64,000 nucleotides of DNA from Bog-756 sp963812525 (lineage in GTDB: Bacteria > Actinomycetota > Acidimicrobiia > Acidimicrobiales > RAAP-2), in assembly GCA_963812525.1 (NCBI GenBank), contig CAWEVL010000011.1, positions 1,286,526 through 1,350,525 of the forward strand, read 5' to 3'. The notes beneath the pieces are model-generated. The model saw nothing but the letters and a program-made list of their open reading frames with translations, made no database searches and was not told the origin of the DNA. Every line of letters starts with the position of its first letter. Within the stretch, counting starts at the first letter, position 1. The translations under genes were made by a program, and so were the position numbers. Of this stretch, positions 1-8,506 are shown piece by piece.

Positions 1-449
1 ACGAGCTGGAGCGCCCGGTGGGTACCTATCTCTACGGCCGCCGGATGTATCAGACGATGGCCTACTGGGAGACCGCACCCGTTGCTGACCAGCCGCACTG
101 GATCGTGGATTTCACCAACCTCTGGCGAGCGGCTGACAAGGTTGTGTTTTCGAGGACCCTGACATCGGTGTCAAGCGGTAGGACCACTCTTGAGCACGAG
201 TTCGAGGCTGAGGCGATTCGGCACCTGAAGGCCAGGGCGGACCACGATCTAACGGTCGGTGGAGCAGATCTCGCAGCTCAAGCGATTGAGGCGGGGGTGG
301 TGGACGAGTGCCACCTGTTCATCTGGCCTGTCGTGCTGGGTGGTGGCAAGCGCGCTCTACCGCTGCGCACCCGCCTTGACCTCGAACTCCTCAGTGAGAG
401 GCGCTCCCGCAGCGGAGTCACCCACCTCCACTACCGAATGAACTATTGA
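1..449 (+). CDS. RibD C-terminal/dihydrofolate reductase-like protein, 5'-truncated by window edge
   Basis: The reading frame is open from the first complete codon of the window, so the true start lies upstream; the GTG at 18 is internal to the conserved sequence. The visible part matches the RibD_C fold of NADPH-dependent reductases: GTYLYGRRMY near the start, a middle VVFSRTL strand, then the GGADLAAQAIEAGVVDECHLFIWPVVLGGGKRAL block that forms the C-terminal NADPH-binding region. In this family such stand-alone proteins are usually annotated as dihydrofolate reductase family proteins of unknown substrate. It is probably cytoplasmic, and no signal or membrane segment is seen. The fold is clear; the reaction is not. 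Confidence 0.8.
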   Translation, partial: ELERPVGTYLYGRRMYQTMAYWETAPVADQPHWIVDFTNLWRAADKVVFSRTLTSVSSGRTTLEHEFEAEAIRHLKARADHDLTVGGADLAAQAIEAGVVDECHLFIWPVVLGGGKRALPLRTRLDLELLSERRSRSGVTHLHYRMNY

Positions 450-528
450 GGATCGTTCCCTCGGGGAAGAATCCGTTGCCACGTTGCTCTAGAACACGAT
501 TTGATGTGTACCCCCGAACGCCGAGGCA

Positions 529-569
529 GTGGCGGTTATCGCCGTGGCCGACCGGCACTTATGCCACGG
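529..569. repeat. Hairpin repeat, copy 1 of 2
   Basis: CCGTGGC (542-548) pairs perfectly with GCCACGG (563-569) around a 14-base loop ending CGGCACTTAT. The block, including the upstream GTGGCGGTTATCG, recurs at 5178-5218 with a compensatory change in the stem. It lies about 100 bases upstream of a small membrane-protein gene. Function is unknown. Confidence 0.6.
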
Positions 570-666
570 TCGAGGGCTGCCTACGCGGTGCCGGTCGAGG
601 GCAGGCCATACCGCCGCCTACCCGGCGGTCGGGGGCGGGTCGCTTGACCGGGCGTACGGTTCATCT

Positions 667-822
667 ATGCCCGCTGTCCTGATCGGTGTAGGTGGTGTCC
701 TGATCGTGCTCACGTTCCTCCTAGCCTTCACGATCTTCGGGGTGTTCTCCGCCGTGCTCGGAATCGCTTGTCTTGTGGCGGGCGCATTTATGCTCAGCCG
801 ACAGGGACCGGGTGCGAACTGA
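667..822 (+). CDS. Small hydrophobic membrane protein (51 aa)
   Basis: A 51-residue protein made almost entirely of hydrophobic sequence, with two likely membrane helices (LIGVGGVLIVLTFLLAFTIF and VFSAVLGIACLVAGAFML) and a short polar tail, SRQGPGAN. I chose the ATG at 667 because it opens directly into the first helix; longer in-frame readings would add an Arg- and Pro-rich stretch that runs through the upstream hairpin repeat. It resembles the many short two-helix proteins of actinobacteria that have no assigned role. Coding is plausible but not certain. Confidence 0.5.
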   Translation: MPAVLIGVGGVLIVLTFLLAFTIFGVFSAVLGIACLVAGAFMLSRQGPGAN

Positions 823-1627
823 CGGAGTCCGGCGAGATCGCTAGAACCTACGACCAACCTGGAACGGGGATGTTCGATGACTATGTTCTGGACACGACCG
901 TCAACTGTCTCGTCGAGTTGATCAACGGCGGAGAGGCGTTGGAGTTCGCAATCGGCACCGGCCGTGTCGCTGTGCCTTTGTCTGCCCGGGGCGTTCCGGT
1001 TACAGGCATCGAGTTGTCTGCTGACATGTTGGAGGTGCTGAGGTCAAAACAGGGAGCGATCGACATCACAGCCGTCGAAGGCGACATGCGGTCACACGGG
1101 TTCTGGGTGACTTTTCCCTGGTCTACCTCGTCTTTAATACGATCACGAACCTAACGTCGCAGGACGAGCAAGTCGCGTGCTTCGAGAATGCCGCCCGTCA
1201 CCTCAGTCCTGGCGGCCGCTTTGTAGTCGAGAACAGCGTGCCCGGTCTCCGTCAGCTGCCGCCCGGCAACTCCGGTGTCCCGTTCGCATTGACGGAGGAC
1301 TACATCGGCATCGACGACTTCATTGATCGCACGCACAAGCAGATCTCCCGCTCTCGACACTTCTACCGACGTGGGGACGGCAACTTCCGCGAGTTCACGG
1401 CACCGTTCCGATATGTGTGGCCAGCTGAGTTGGACCTGATGGCTCGGATCGCAGGAATGTCGCTGGAGCATCGATGGGCATGGTGGGACCGCTCACTGTT
1501 TACGGGTGAGAGCGCCTCACATGTCAGCGTGTGGCGCCTCCCAGAGGCCATAGACGTAAGGGTGTCCACGAACGCCGGATCAGTGGGGCACAGCGCCCCT
1601 GAGGGATACGAGAGCCAGCAGAGCTGA
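813..1627 (+). pseudogene. Class I SAM-dependent methyltransferase, frameshifted
   Basis: Two adjacent frames together give one methyltransferase of about 260 residues. The first frame carries motif I (ALEFAIGTGRVAVPLSARG), the acidic residue of motif II (GIELSADML) and the VEGDMR motif. The sequence then shifts near 1088-1095 into a frame reading VLGDFSLVYLVFNT, NAARHLSPGGRFVVE and a normal C-terminal domain to the stop at 1627. Moving one base after the ATG codon at 1086 restores continuity. The start is uncertain: the first ATG in frame is at 870, but homologous sequence seems to begin earlier. The gene is either inactivated or carries a sequencing error. Confidence 0.75.
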
Positions 1628-1647
1628 CTGATCATTGAGCTGACAGA

Positions 1648-2106
1648 ATGGGACTCATGCCAAGTTGGGGTGAGTTCCAGGCCCAGGCACCTGATCTGGC
1701 GGCATTTGGAGCAGAACGTCTGACTGCTGCCCCGGCCTACTTGGCAACACTTCGGGAGGTCGGCGCGCCTCGGGTTCATCCAATCGCGCCCATCATCGGC
1801 GGCGGACGGCTCCTTGTCTTCATGGAGCCAACGTCGCCTAAAGGCCGCGACCTGCGCGAGCGAGGCTGGTACGCACTCCACAATGGCGTGCCCGACACGT
1901 TTGGGAGCGGTGGCGAGTTCTTCGTCAGAGGAAAAGCCACTCTTTTAGATGACCCGGAATCGCGCTCCATGGCGGCCGAGGCGGCCATGTATCAACCGGA
2001 GGATCGTTATATTCTGTTCGAATTTGGGGTCAACGAAGCTCGTTGCAACGGCTATGGAGATGTGCCACTTCCAGAACCGAGGAGTTGGTTGCCATCGCAA
2101 TCATGA
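1648..2106 (+). CDS. Pyridoxamine 5'-phosphate oxidase-like FMN-binding split-barrel protein
   Basis: A 152-residue protein with the split-barrel pattern of PPOX-like flavoproteins: TLREVGAPRVHPIAPIIGGGRLLVFMEPTSPKGRDL, then the short strand WYALHNGVPD and a C-terminal strand with YILFEFGVNEA. These actinobacterial proteins bind FMN or F420 and the substrate is usually unknown. Start ATG 1648; an alternative ATG at 1657 would remove three residues. The stop overlaps the start of the next gene in an ATGA (2103-2106), so the two genes are probably translationally coupled. Confidence 0.8.
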   Translation: MGLMPSWGEFQAQAPDLAAFGAERLTAAPAYLATLREVGAPRVHPIAPIIGGGRLLVFMEPTSPKGRDLRERGWYALHNGVPDTFGSGGEFFVRGKATLLDDPESRSMAAEAAMYQPEDRYILFEFGVNEARCNGYGDVPLPEPRSWLPSQS

Positions 2107-2783
2107 ATGACGCGCAGGCGTCTGGTGGAGGGTGTCCCACACCGCCGGCTCGGCGGCGGCTGTTGACCAAGACTGGATACCCTGAGGCTGTGGATCTTCC
2201 AGAGTTGTTGGTCGCTGATGGGTCCGAATGGCGTCGCTGGTTGAGTGGCCACCACTCCAAGTCACAAGGGGTGTGGCTCGTCCTGGCCAAGAAGGGCACG
2301 ACGCATCCGACAACCCTCTCCTATGACGAGGCACTCCAAGAGGCCATCCGCTTTGGCTGGATCGATGGGCAGCTCGGGCGTCGTGACAACACGACCTTCC
2401 GGAGACGATTCACACCTCGACATGCTCGCAGCACCTGGTCTCAACGGAACGTCGCCATCGCCGTGAGGTTGAGCGCATCGGGCCGAATGCATCGATCAGG
2501 GGAAAACGAGGTTCGACAGGCGAAGGCCGATGGTCGTTGGACAGCCGCCTACGCCGGGCAAGCGAGCGCAGACGTTCCCGAGGACCTGACGAATGCCCTT
2601 ATAGCCAACCCCAGTGCTCATGCAATGTTTCAGAAGCTCTCAAGTGCGAACAGGTACTCCGTCCTCCACCGAATCGGAAGCGCCAAGAAGTTGGAGACCC
2701 GAGTTAAGCGAATCGAGCAGTTTGTGGAGATGCTGGCTCGGGGAGAAACCATCCACCCGCAGGGTCCACGATCACCTGACTAG
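2103..2783 (+). CDS. YdeI/OmpD-associated family protein
   Basis: A 226-residue protein with the family hallmarks: the N-terminal WRRWLSGHHSKSQGVWLVLAKKGT block, the signature YDEALQEAIRFGWIDGQ, the RRFTPRHARSTWSQRN block, and a C-terminal helical region (VPEDLTNALIANPSAHAMFQKLS...RYSVLHRIGSAKKLETRVKRIEQFVEML). Members were named from a link to bacteriocin protection, but the biochemical role is unknown. I chose the ATG at 2103, which overlaps the upstream PPOX stop; a longer in-frame start at 2043 would lie inside that gene. A second protein carrying only the C-terminal helical region sits at 35632. Confidence 0.85.
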   Translation: MNDAQASGGGCPTPPARRRLLTKTGYPEAVDLPELLVADGSEWRRWLSGHHSKSQGVWLVLAKKGTTHPTTLSYDEALQEAIRFGWIDGQLGRRDNTTFRRRFTPRHARSTWSQRNVAIAVRLSASGRMHRSGENEVRQAKADGRWTAAYAGQASADVPEDLTNALIANPSAHAMFQKLSSANRYSVLHRIGSAKKLETRVKRIEQFVEMLARGETIHPQGPRSPD

Positions 2784-2833
2784 TCGGTCAGCGCCAAAGA
2801 GCAGGCGTCTCACATCGCCGGTTTGATGGGGCG

Positions 2834-3607
2834 CTAGAACAGGGATTCGAGCCTTGCCGCCACCTCTCTGTAGCGAGTCACCGGGATCAGATGCACGCCG
2901 TCAAACGCCTTGGACTCGTAGATCTCTTTGATGTAATCGCAGGCGATCTCTACGCCCAAGGCACGATCCTGGTCGAGCTGGCCGATGATCGACTGCGGGA
3001 CCGCCAACTGGGGTACCTCTGCCGACAGCTTGCGAGCCATCGATGAACTGGGCAGTACCATTACACCTGCGTAGATCGGACCAGCAAACTCGACCGCCGA
3101 CCGCCATCGAAGAAGCTCATCAATCGAATAGGTGACCTGGGTAAGCAGGAAGTCGGCGCTCTGCTTCCAGCTCGGAAGGGAGCGTAGGCCCGTTGCCACT
3201 CCGAGCCTGAACGGCCCGACCAGCTCCGAGCGCTCGGCGAAATCTCGGGCCTCGGCGATCATCGACCTGACGGTGAGGTCGTCTGAGCGGGCACCGGTCT
3301 CGGGTCGGTCTCCGTACACAAACAGGAACTCATTCACCCCGTAGGCAGCTGCGGTTAGCAGGTCCCTCTGGAAACCAAGAACGTTCCGGTCACGGGCATT
3401 GATGCAGGCGATCGATCGGCCACCCATCAGCCCCACCTCATGTGCGACAGCGATGCTCGACACGGTTGCTCGTCCGATGTGGTTGTCGGGGATCAAGAAC
3501 GCACTGGCAATCCGGCTCAGCACACCGATCTGGTGACGCACATGCATCACATCTGGTCGGGTGGCAGGTTCTATTTCACAGATGATCTCGAACGCCTGAG
3601 TCGCCAT
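2834..3607 (-). CDS. Methylenetetrahydrofolate reductase-like protein
   Basis: 257 residues with the MetF TIM-barrel pattern: an N-terminal FEIICEIEPAT strand, a central LLTAAAYGVNEFLFVYGDRPETG strand-loop that normally contacts FAD, and a C-terminal KAFDGVHLIPVTRYREVAARL segment. In the family this enzyme reduces 5,10-methylene-THF to 5-methyl-THF for methionine synthesis. It is somewhat shorter than the typical 290 residues and is isolated rather than linked to metE or metH. It may therefore be one of the divergent MetF-like paralogs common in actinobacteria, some tied to O-demethylation. Start is ATG at 3607. Confidence 0.75.
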   Translation of the reverse strand: MATQAFEIICEIEPATRPDVMHVRHQIGVLSRIASAFLIPDNHIGRATVSSIAVAHEVGLMGGRSIACINARDRNVLGFQRDLLTAAAYGVNEFLFVYGDRPETGARSDDLTVRSMIAEARDFAERSELVGPFRLGVATGLRSLPSWKQSADFLLTQVTYSIDELLRWRSAVEFAGPIYAGVMVLPSSSMARKLSAEVPQLAVPQSIIGQLDQDRALGVEIACDYIKEIYESKAFDGVHLIPVTRYREVAARLESLF

Positions 3608-3638
3608 GCCTAAACGTTACGCCGTCCGTCACGGCGTG

Positions 3639-4989
3639 CCCCACAACAATGAGAATGGCCTTCAGGGTCCACCGCTTGGCAGCTGGTCCCCAATAGCTTC
3701 GGGAGCACTGGGAGATTTGGCCTGACTTGGAGTCATGAGGCGTCTTCGGATGTCGTCGGCCGAGTTCTTCCAGCGGCACATTGACAACGGCACGCCCCGT
3801 CTCTGAGGTTGGGTGATTGGCCCGGGTTGCTAGGAACAACTCGGACCACCCGTCGCTCCGATCAAGGACGGCCGTGCCACCCCTCAACCGCTTAGGAAGG
3901 AAGGGATGGCCATGACCATCGTAGAACCTGCTCCCGGGATCACGGGTGGTGTCGACACCCACCTGGATAAACACGTAGCTGCGGCACTCGACCCCCTCGG
4001 CAAACTGGTCGGCACCGAGTCGTTCCCGGCTGATGCCGCCGGCTACAAGGCGCTGCTCAGCTGGCTCGAGGAGTTCGGTGAAGTGACCAAGGTTGGCGTG
4101 GAAGGCACCAGCTCGTATGGCACCGGGCTGGCTCGATTCCTCCGACGCAAAGGCGTCCAAGTGGTCGAGGTCGACCGACAGAACCGGCAGTCCCGACGCA
4201 ATCAGGGCAAGTCCGATCCACTCGATGCGGTGGAGGCAGCCCGTGCGGCCATCAGCGGTCGTGCCTCCGGCGCCGGCAAGACCAAGGACGGGGCGATCGA
4301 AGCCATCCGGGTATTGGTGGTGGCCAAGCGCTCCGCTCGCCAGGCCCGGGTGAAGGCCATCACCCAGATGCGCCACCTGGGATTCACTGCTCCTGACCAG
4401 CTGCATTCCCGATTGAAGGGCCTGAGCGTGTCGGCTCTGGTCGCAGAGAGTGCGCAACTACGGCCCACCCGATCGACTGATTCGGTCACGGCCGCCACCA
4501 AGGCATCGCTCTCCTCCCTGGCTCATCGCATCAAGTCTCTGGATGTCGAGATCGCGGGGCTGGACAAGAAGATCGAGCCCCTGATCGCCGCCGCCGCACC
4601 GGACCTGCTGGCCCTGTTCGGCGTCGGTCCGGACACTGCAGCAGCACTGTTGGTTGCTGCTGGTGACAATCCCGAGAGGCTCCATTCAGAGGCAGCCTGG
4701 GCTCATCTGTGCGGTGTCGCACCAGTACCCGCCGGCTCGGGCAAGACCTCGGGACACCTTCGCTATCATCAGGGCGGCAATCGGCAGGCCAATAGCGCCC
4801 TGTGGCGGATCGTCATGGTTCGGGTCGCCCACGATCCTGAGACCACCAACTATTTCGAGCGCCGAGTGAAGGAAGGACGAACCAAGCGGGACGTCATCCG
4901 GATCCTGAAGCGTTACGTCGCCCGTGAGGTCTATCGGCACCTTCCTCGCGGCTGAATCTCCGGGCCGTGGGTCTGGCTCTCCCCACAAC
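3639..4989 (+). mobile_element. IS110-family insertion sequence (boundaries tentative)
   Basis: The transposase at 3906-4955 is preceded by about 260 noncoding bases and followed by only a short tail, which is the layout of IS110-group elements whose left end encodes a bridge RNA. The proposed limits rest on the 9-base direct repeat CCCCACAAC at 3639-3647 and 4981-4989. A 9-base match between two flanks of this size could be chance. No terminal inverted repeats are seen, as expected for the family. Confidence 0.45.
3906..4955 (+). CDS. IS110-family transposase (DEDD + Transposase_20)
   Basis: 349 residues with both halves of an IS110 recombinase. The N-terminal RuvC-like DEDD domain shows GGVDTHLDKH, VGVEGTSSYG and KSDPLDAVEAARA, giving the acidic residues. 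The C-terminal Transposase_20 region has LLALFGVGPDTAAALLVAAGDNPERLHSEAAWAHLCGVAP, then HLRYHQGGNRQANSALWRIVMVR. The protein appears full length and uninterrupted, so it may be active. IS110 recombinases are guided by a structured RNA from the element's own noncoding end. Start ATG 3906 follows a purine-rich GGAAGGAAGG stretch. Confidence 0.93.
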   Translation: MAMTIVEPAPGITGGVDTHLDKHVAAALDPLGKLVGTESFPADAAGYKALLSWLEEFGEVTKVGVEGTSSYGTGLARFLRRKGVQVVEVDRQNRQSRRNQGKSDPLDAVEAARAAISGRASGAGKTKDGAIEAIRVLVVAKRSARQARVKAITQMRHLGFTAPDQLHSRLKGLSVSALVAESAQLRPTRSTDSVTAATKASLSSLAHRIKSLDVEIAGLDKKIEPLIAAAAPDLLALFGVGPDTAAALLVAAGDNPERLHSEAAWAHLCGVAPVPAGSGKTSGHLRYHQGGNRQANSALWRIVMVRVAHDPETTNYFERRVKEGRTKRDVIRILKRYVAREVYRHLPRG

Positions 4990-5177
4990 TGTCGTCCTCT
5001 CGGACTGACTATCCAGCGACCCGCCGACTCACGACTCGGAACCAACGATCAACGAGACGCGTGACTTCGTAAGAGCATGCCCTCGCATCATGAGTGGCTC
5101 GTCATTGTTCTGTCCGCTGTCTTCACTCCGGAGCCCCCATGAAGGGCTTGACATTGATAGGAGCGTTCGCCGGCTGG

Positions 5178-5218
5178 GTGGCGTTATCGACCATGGCCAA
5201 TCGGCACTTATGCCATGG
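5178..5218. repeat. Hairpin repeat, copy 2 of 2
   Basis: CCATGGC (5191-5197) and GCCATGG (5212-5218) enclose a 14-base loop ending CGGCACTTAT, preceded by GTGGCGTTATCG. Compared with the copy at 529-569 the stem differs by a G-C to A-T pair swap, while loop length and loop core are unchanged. It lies 34 bases upstream of the gene at 5252. Confidence 0.6.
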
Positions 5219-5251
5219 CCTTGGGGGAGCGCCCGATCCTAAGCTGGTGGG

Positions 5252-5713
5252 ATGGTGGCGGCGGTCTTCATCGTGGCATCCCTGCTCCTGTGCGCAGGTG
5301 GGGTTCTGCTCGACCTGTTCTCGGACCGCAAGCGTTCGCTCGGAAGGCTTAGCCCCGGTGAGTCGGCATCGAGGGTCATCCCGTTCGGCATCCCAGTTGC
5401 CACGTTCGTAGACCTAGAGGGGGCCGATGAGATTGCCAGATCGGCGATCCATCAGGTTGGTGGACACGAAATCACATCGTTGGCCGACGGAACTGTCATC
5501 GGATGGGTTGGGTCATCGCTGACGAACATCCCGAGCCGAGCTCAGTACCTGCTTTCGATTTCAAGATCTGACCAGCCCGATGGCACCATTGTCCTTGGGT
5601 GCGCTGGACAGCCAAGGTTCTCAACTATGGCTTTTGGGGCGAATCGAAGTTCAGACCTGGCTGAGCGATTGGCCGCCGAAGTGACTGCTCTTGCGTCAAC
5701 GGCCACCGGTTGA
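5252..5713 (+). CDS. Hypothetical membrane-anchored protein
   Basis: A 153-residue protein starting with a GTG-type context and one N-terminal membrane helix (VAAVFIVASLLLCAGGVLLDLF), followed by a soluble region rich in beta-type sequence (IGWVGSSLTNIPSRAQYLLSISRSDQPDGTIVLGCAGQP) and an amphipathic C-terminal helix (SSDLAERLAAEVTAL). The orientation suggests a type II anchor or uncleaved signal. I do not recognise the family. It stands alone between IS110 element 1 and a dispersed repeat, with a hairpin repeat just upstream that may be part of its leader. Confidence 0.55.
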   Translation: MVAAVFIVASLLLCAGGVLLDLFSDRKRSLGRLSPGESASRVIPFGIPVATFVDLEGADEIARSAIHQVGGHEITSLADGTVIGWVGSSLTNIPSRAQYLLSISRSDQPDGTIVLGCAGQPRFSTMAFGANRSSDLAERLAAEVTALASTATG

Positions 5714-5756
5714 GGTTGTCGCTTAAGTGTCCTGACCACCGGCTCACCGGCTCAGT

Positions 5757-5970
5757 GGGACACCCTGGCCGGGATACCACGCTCCCCTCCTTTGTTCACC
5801 GCCGGTCGTCGTGATCTCAGGAGACCTACGGCTGAGTCCTCGGATCCGACGGGCCCTATGTGGCCTCAGCCTCACTACGGCTGAGGCAAGCTCAGGAGAC
5901 GTACGGTCTATCGGAGCTCAATGCCAGCCCAGAGGAAGGCTGTAGCGCCCCTGAAGACTCGATTCCCCAC
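5757..5970 (+). repeat. Dispersed intergenic repeat, copy A
   Basis: This is one of the longest copies of the window-wide repeat. It begins GTGGGACACCCTGG, continues through CCGGTCGTCGTGATCTCAGGAG and a perfect hairpin CCTCAGCC (5864-5871)/GGCTGAGG (5879-5886) with a 7-base loop, and ends with the CCAGCCCAGAGGAAGG...GACTCGA block. It fills the gap between the gene at 5252 and the PQQ protein. Confidence 0.75.
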
Positions 5971-6031
5971 TGCCCCCAAAGGGCCACCCGTACCCGAGCG
6001 GTCGAGCGAAGGTCGTGGAATTACGAAGCCT

Positions 6032-7552
6032 TCAACTTGACGGCCGATACGCAATGAGACCCTGTCCGATGGTAGCTGCGAAGAGGTAGTTATCCGCGAA
6101 CGTGGGTTGGGCAAAAATGGGATCGTCTGAGTTCACTGTGGCGAGTATCTGACCGTCAGCGGCATCGAGCAAATAGATCGCGTTTGGGACCCCGGAGTAA
6201 TCACAGGTCGCCACAGCCAGGACACCTGACCCGTCGAGTGTCGGAGTTCCAAGGATTGCACCGGGCAGGCCGGTCTGCCACACCGGGACACCGGTCGCAG
6301 GGTTCACCAGTTGAACCGACCCTTTGTACACGGTGCCGCCGATGGTGGTGAGGTTTCCCGAGAGGAAGAGCTGGGTGGTGTTCTGATCCCAGACGGCAGA
6401 CGAACTGCAAATGGAGAGATATCCGACCTGCTGCGGCGGAGTGCCGAGCGAGTCGGTCCACACGGGTCCAGCCGAAAGCGCGGAGGCACGCAAGGCGTAG
6501 AACAGCCCATTCTTGTTGCATGCCCCAACCAGCTGTGTAGAGACTCCTCCCAGGCTGGCCGTCCAGGTGGTGGGGGAAGATCCGAAGTCTCCGTCCCCAA
6601 CCTGTTGGGCAGGGGAGATGGTAAAGATGTCCTTTTCCTTCAGTGTCTGAGGGTCCAATCGAATGATCGAGTCGGATCGACCGATGGCCCCATCGGTGGC
6701 CTGGTTGCCGGTATCCACATAGACCGAGCCGTCTCCTGTGACCAGGGTGCTACTCCAGATGTCACCGCCCAGATCGCCAGGCCGGTTGGAATGGAAGGTC
6801 GCCAGTTTCTGACCCGAAGTCTGGCTGTAGGACTTTTCGCCGCCCCTGACCAGGGGAAAGTCACAGCCGGAGGCGACGCCGACGTAGATCGTCCCGTTTG
6901 CCACCGTGGGTGACGACCAGTTGAAGTAGTTGTTCACTTTTCTCGACGGTATGGCGATGACACTGCGCCATAGCTGAGTCCCGCTGATTGCGTTCCAGGC
7001 GTATAGGTAGCCGTCGGGGGCCGCCACGTACACGATGGGGTCACCGGTCAGGGGATCCAGGGCAATGGTGGCGGTGGAGACAAAGCCCTGAGGTTGCTCA
7101 GGCCAATTGCAAGTGAGCACAGGCTGCTGTTTGGTCATGTGGCTCCAGATCACGGCTCCCGTGGTCTCGCTCAGGTCATAGAAACTGCCGTTGTCAGATC
7201 CGAAGTACACGTTGCCGTCGTAGACAATCGGGCTTGAGTAGATCTGCCCACCCAAGTGCCCGGGGGGTACAAAGCTCCAGGCCTGTTCGAGCGAAGCTGC
7301 GTTGGACGTGGTGATGGCTGTAGCGGCAGCATTGAACGAATTGTGCTCGTTCCCGAACAAGTAGGCGGGCCAGTTTGTGGAGTTAGCTGCCGAGGCCGAC
7401 CCGGGCGTCAAAAGGGTCATCCCTACCAAGAGCCCGGCCCCGAGCGGTGTAATCCACCTAAGCCGTGCCAAACACTGACTGATCCGGTTCGAGCGGCGGC
7501 GGTCGATCCCGCCGGGCCGGCTAAGAAGCGTCTCCTTGGAGAACCAGAACAT
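6032..7552 (-). CDS. Exported PQQ-type beta-propeller protein
   Basis: About 506 residues from ATG 7552. A basic N-region and hydrophobic core ending GSASAA form a signal peptide. The mature part opens with NWPAYLFGNEHNSFNAAATAIT and contains repeated propeller blades such as GQIYSSPIVYDGNVYFGSDNGSFYDLSETTGAVIW, IVYVAAPDGYLYAWNAISGTQLW and NAIYLLDAADGQILATV. Quinoprotein dehydrogenases share this fold, but no dehydrogenase catalytic pattern is recognisable, so a scaffold or binding role is as likely. A longer reading to 7729 adds an Arg/Ser-rich stretch without signal-peptide features, and I rejected it. It is related to the larger protein at 51901. Confidence 0.8.
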   Translation of the reverse strand: MFWFSKETLLSRPGGIDRRRSNRISQCLARLRWITPLGAGLLVGMTLLTPGSASAANSTNWPAYLFGNEHNSFNAAATAITTSNAASLEQAWSFVPPGHLGGQIYSSPIVYDGNVYFGSDNGSFYDLSETTGAVIWSHMTKQQPVLTCNWPEQPQGFVSTATIALDPLTGDPIVYVAAPDGYLYAWNAISGTQLWRSVIAIPSRKVNNYFNWSSPTVANGTIYVGVASGCDFPLVRGGEKSYSQTSGQKLATFHSNRPGDLGGDIWSSTLVTGDGSVYVDTGNQATDGAIGRSDSIIRLDPQTLKEKDIFTISPAQQVGDGDFGSSPTTWTASLGGVSTQLVGACNKNGLFYALRASALSAGPVWTDSLGTPPQQVGYLSICSSSAVWDQNTTQLFLSGNLTTIGGTVYKGSVQLVNPATGVPVWQTGLPGAILGTPTLDGSGVLAVATCDYSGVPNAIYLLDAADGQILATVNSDDPIFAQPTFADNYLFAATIGQGLIAYRPSS

Positions 7553-8039
7553 AGACCGCCGACCTCTCCCGGTGCGCCTCGCCTGGCACAACCGAGACGG
7601 GTTTAGCATTGATGGACACTCGCTTTCCACTCCGAGGCCAGGACCCATCGCGCTGGGGATTGATCCACTCGCGGTCAGGTACGCGGCCGAACGATCGACT
7701 ATGGACCCTGTCGACACGGTTCTGACCAAGTAGGGGTGGGTGGCATCTGGGGGGAGCGCCGCCCACCCGCTACTGGGCGAACGCTCATGCGGAGTCCGTC
7801 AATCAGCCGGCGGGCTGTCCCACCACTCCCGACAAGGAACGAACCCCGGGCCTACCTTTGCCAACGCCGGGAGTGCCAACGGCTCACAAAGCGTCTGGCC
7901 CCTTTCGATGGGATCGCGCCGTGCGGTCGCTGTGGCTCCTCACCGGCGACGAGGGCGTAAACGTGAGACGGTCCCATACTCTCAATGCCATTCGTGCGAA
8001 ACGGCCGCCGGTACCGCTACTCGGGGACACTGACTCCCC
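7553..8039. other. Long intergenic region without a convincing gene
   Basis: No frame shows a recognisable protein. Short plus-strand frames contain a CQRREC...CGRCG pattern near 7855-7940 that could be a degraded zinc-ribbon gene, but there is no supporting start or conserved sequence around it. Confidence 0.4.
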
Positions 8040-8210
8040 TCCCCCATCTCGATACCTGTCCCAGGGACCCGGGGTGCCAAGCTCCCATCAGATTGAACTG
8101 GCATATTCGGCGTCAGCCTCGATCAGGCTGTGGTAGTTGAGGAGACGTACGGCTGAGGGTGGGGTCGACGCCAGCCCAGAACATGGCCATAGCGGCCCTG
8201 AGGACTCGAC
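8040..8210 (+). repeat. Dispersed intergenic repeat, copy B
   Basis: The core GAGGAGACGTACGGCTGAG is followed by GACGCCAGCCCAGAACATGGCCATAGCGG-type sequence and CCTGAGGACTCGAC at 8197-8210, matching the downstream half of copies A, C and E. The upstream part is more diverged. Confidence 0.7.
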
Positions 8211-8366
8211 TGCACCCCTGCCCCTCAACCAGGCATGTCTGAAGGAGCGGGGCCGTGTCAAGACAGGGCCTTTAGTCCTATAGGCACGGAGGTGGCCGAT
8301 GTGTTCTCTGTATGGACGCGCTGATCGGAGACGGTCGGACCGTCGTGGTGGTGTTGGTTAGTCAGA

Positions 8367-8506
8367 CTGAGACTGCCGGCGTCTCAGCGCCGTGAGTGTC
8401 GCACCAAGATCTCTCATCCACGAGAGGGTGAGGAAGGGGCAGGCTCGGCTGCCCAGGCATGTCTTCGCCGAGTTGCTCGGCATGATGCGTTCCGGCCACA
8501 GCCGGA
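8367..8506. other. Cluster of five perfect hairpins downstream of an IS110-family transposase
   Basis: Five separate perfect stems follow one another: CTGAGAC/GTCTCAG (8367-8387), CTCTC/GAGAG (8411-8426), GGGCAG/CTGCCC (8437-8454), GCCGAG/CTCGGC (8467-8481) and TCCGGC/GCCGGA (8491-8506). They lie 87 bases beyond the transposase stop, on its 3' side. IS1111-group elements encode their guide RNA there, so this is a candidate structured RNA of the element; transcription terminators are an alternative. Confidence 0.5.

Noticed and set aside
529..5218. Interpretation of the CGGCACTTAT hairpins as integron attC sites
   Set aside because: No integron integrase is present and the simple-site motifs of attC are not recognisable.
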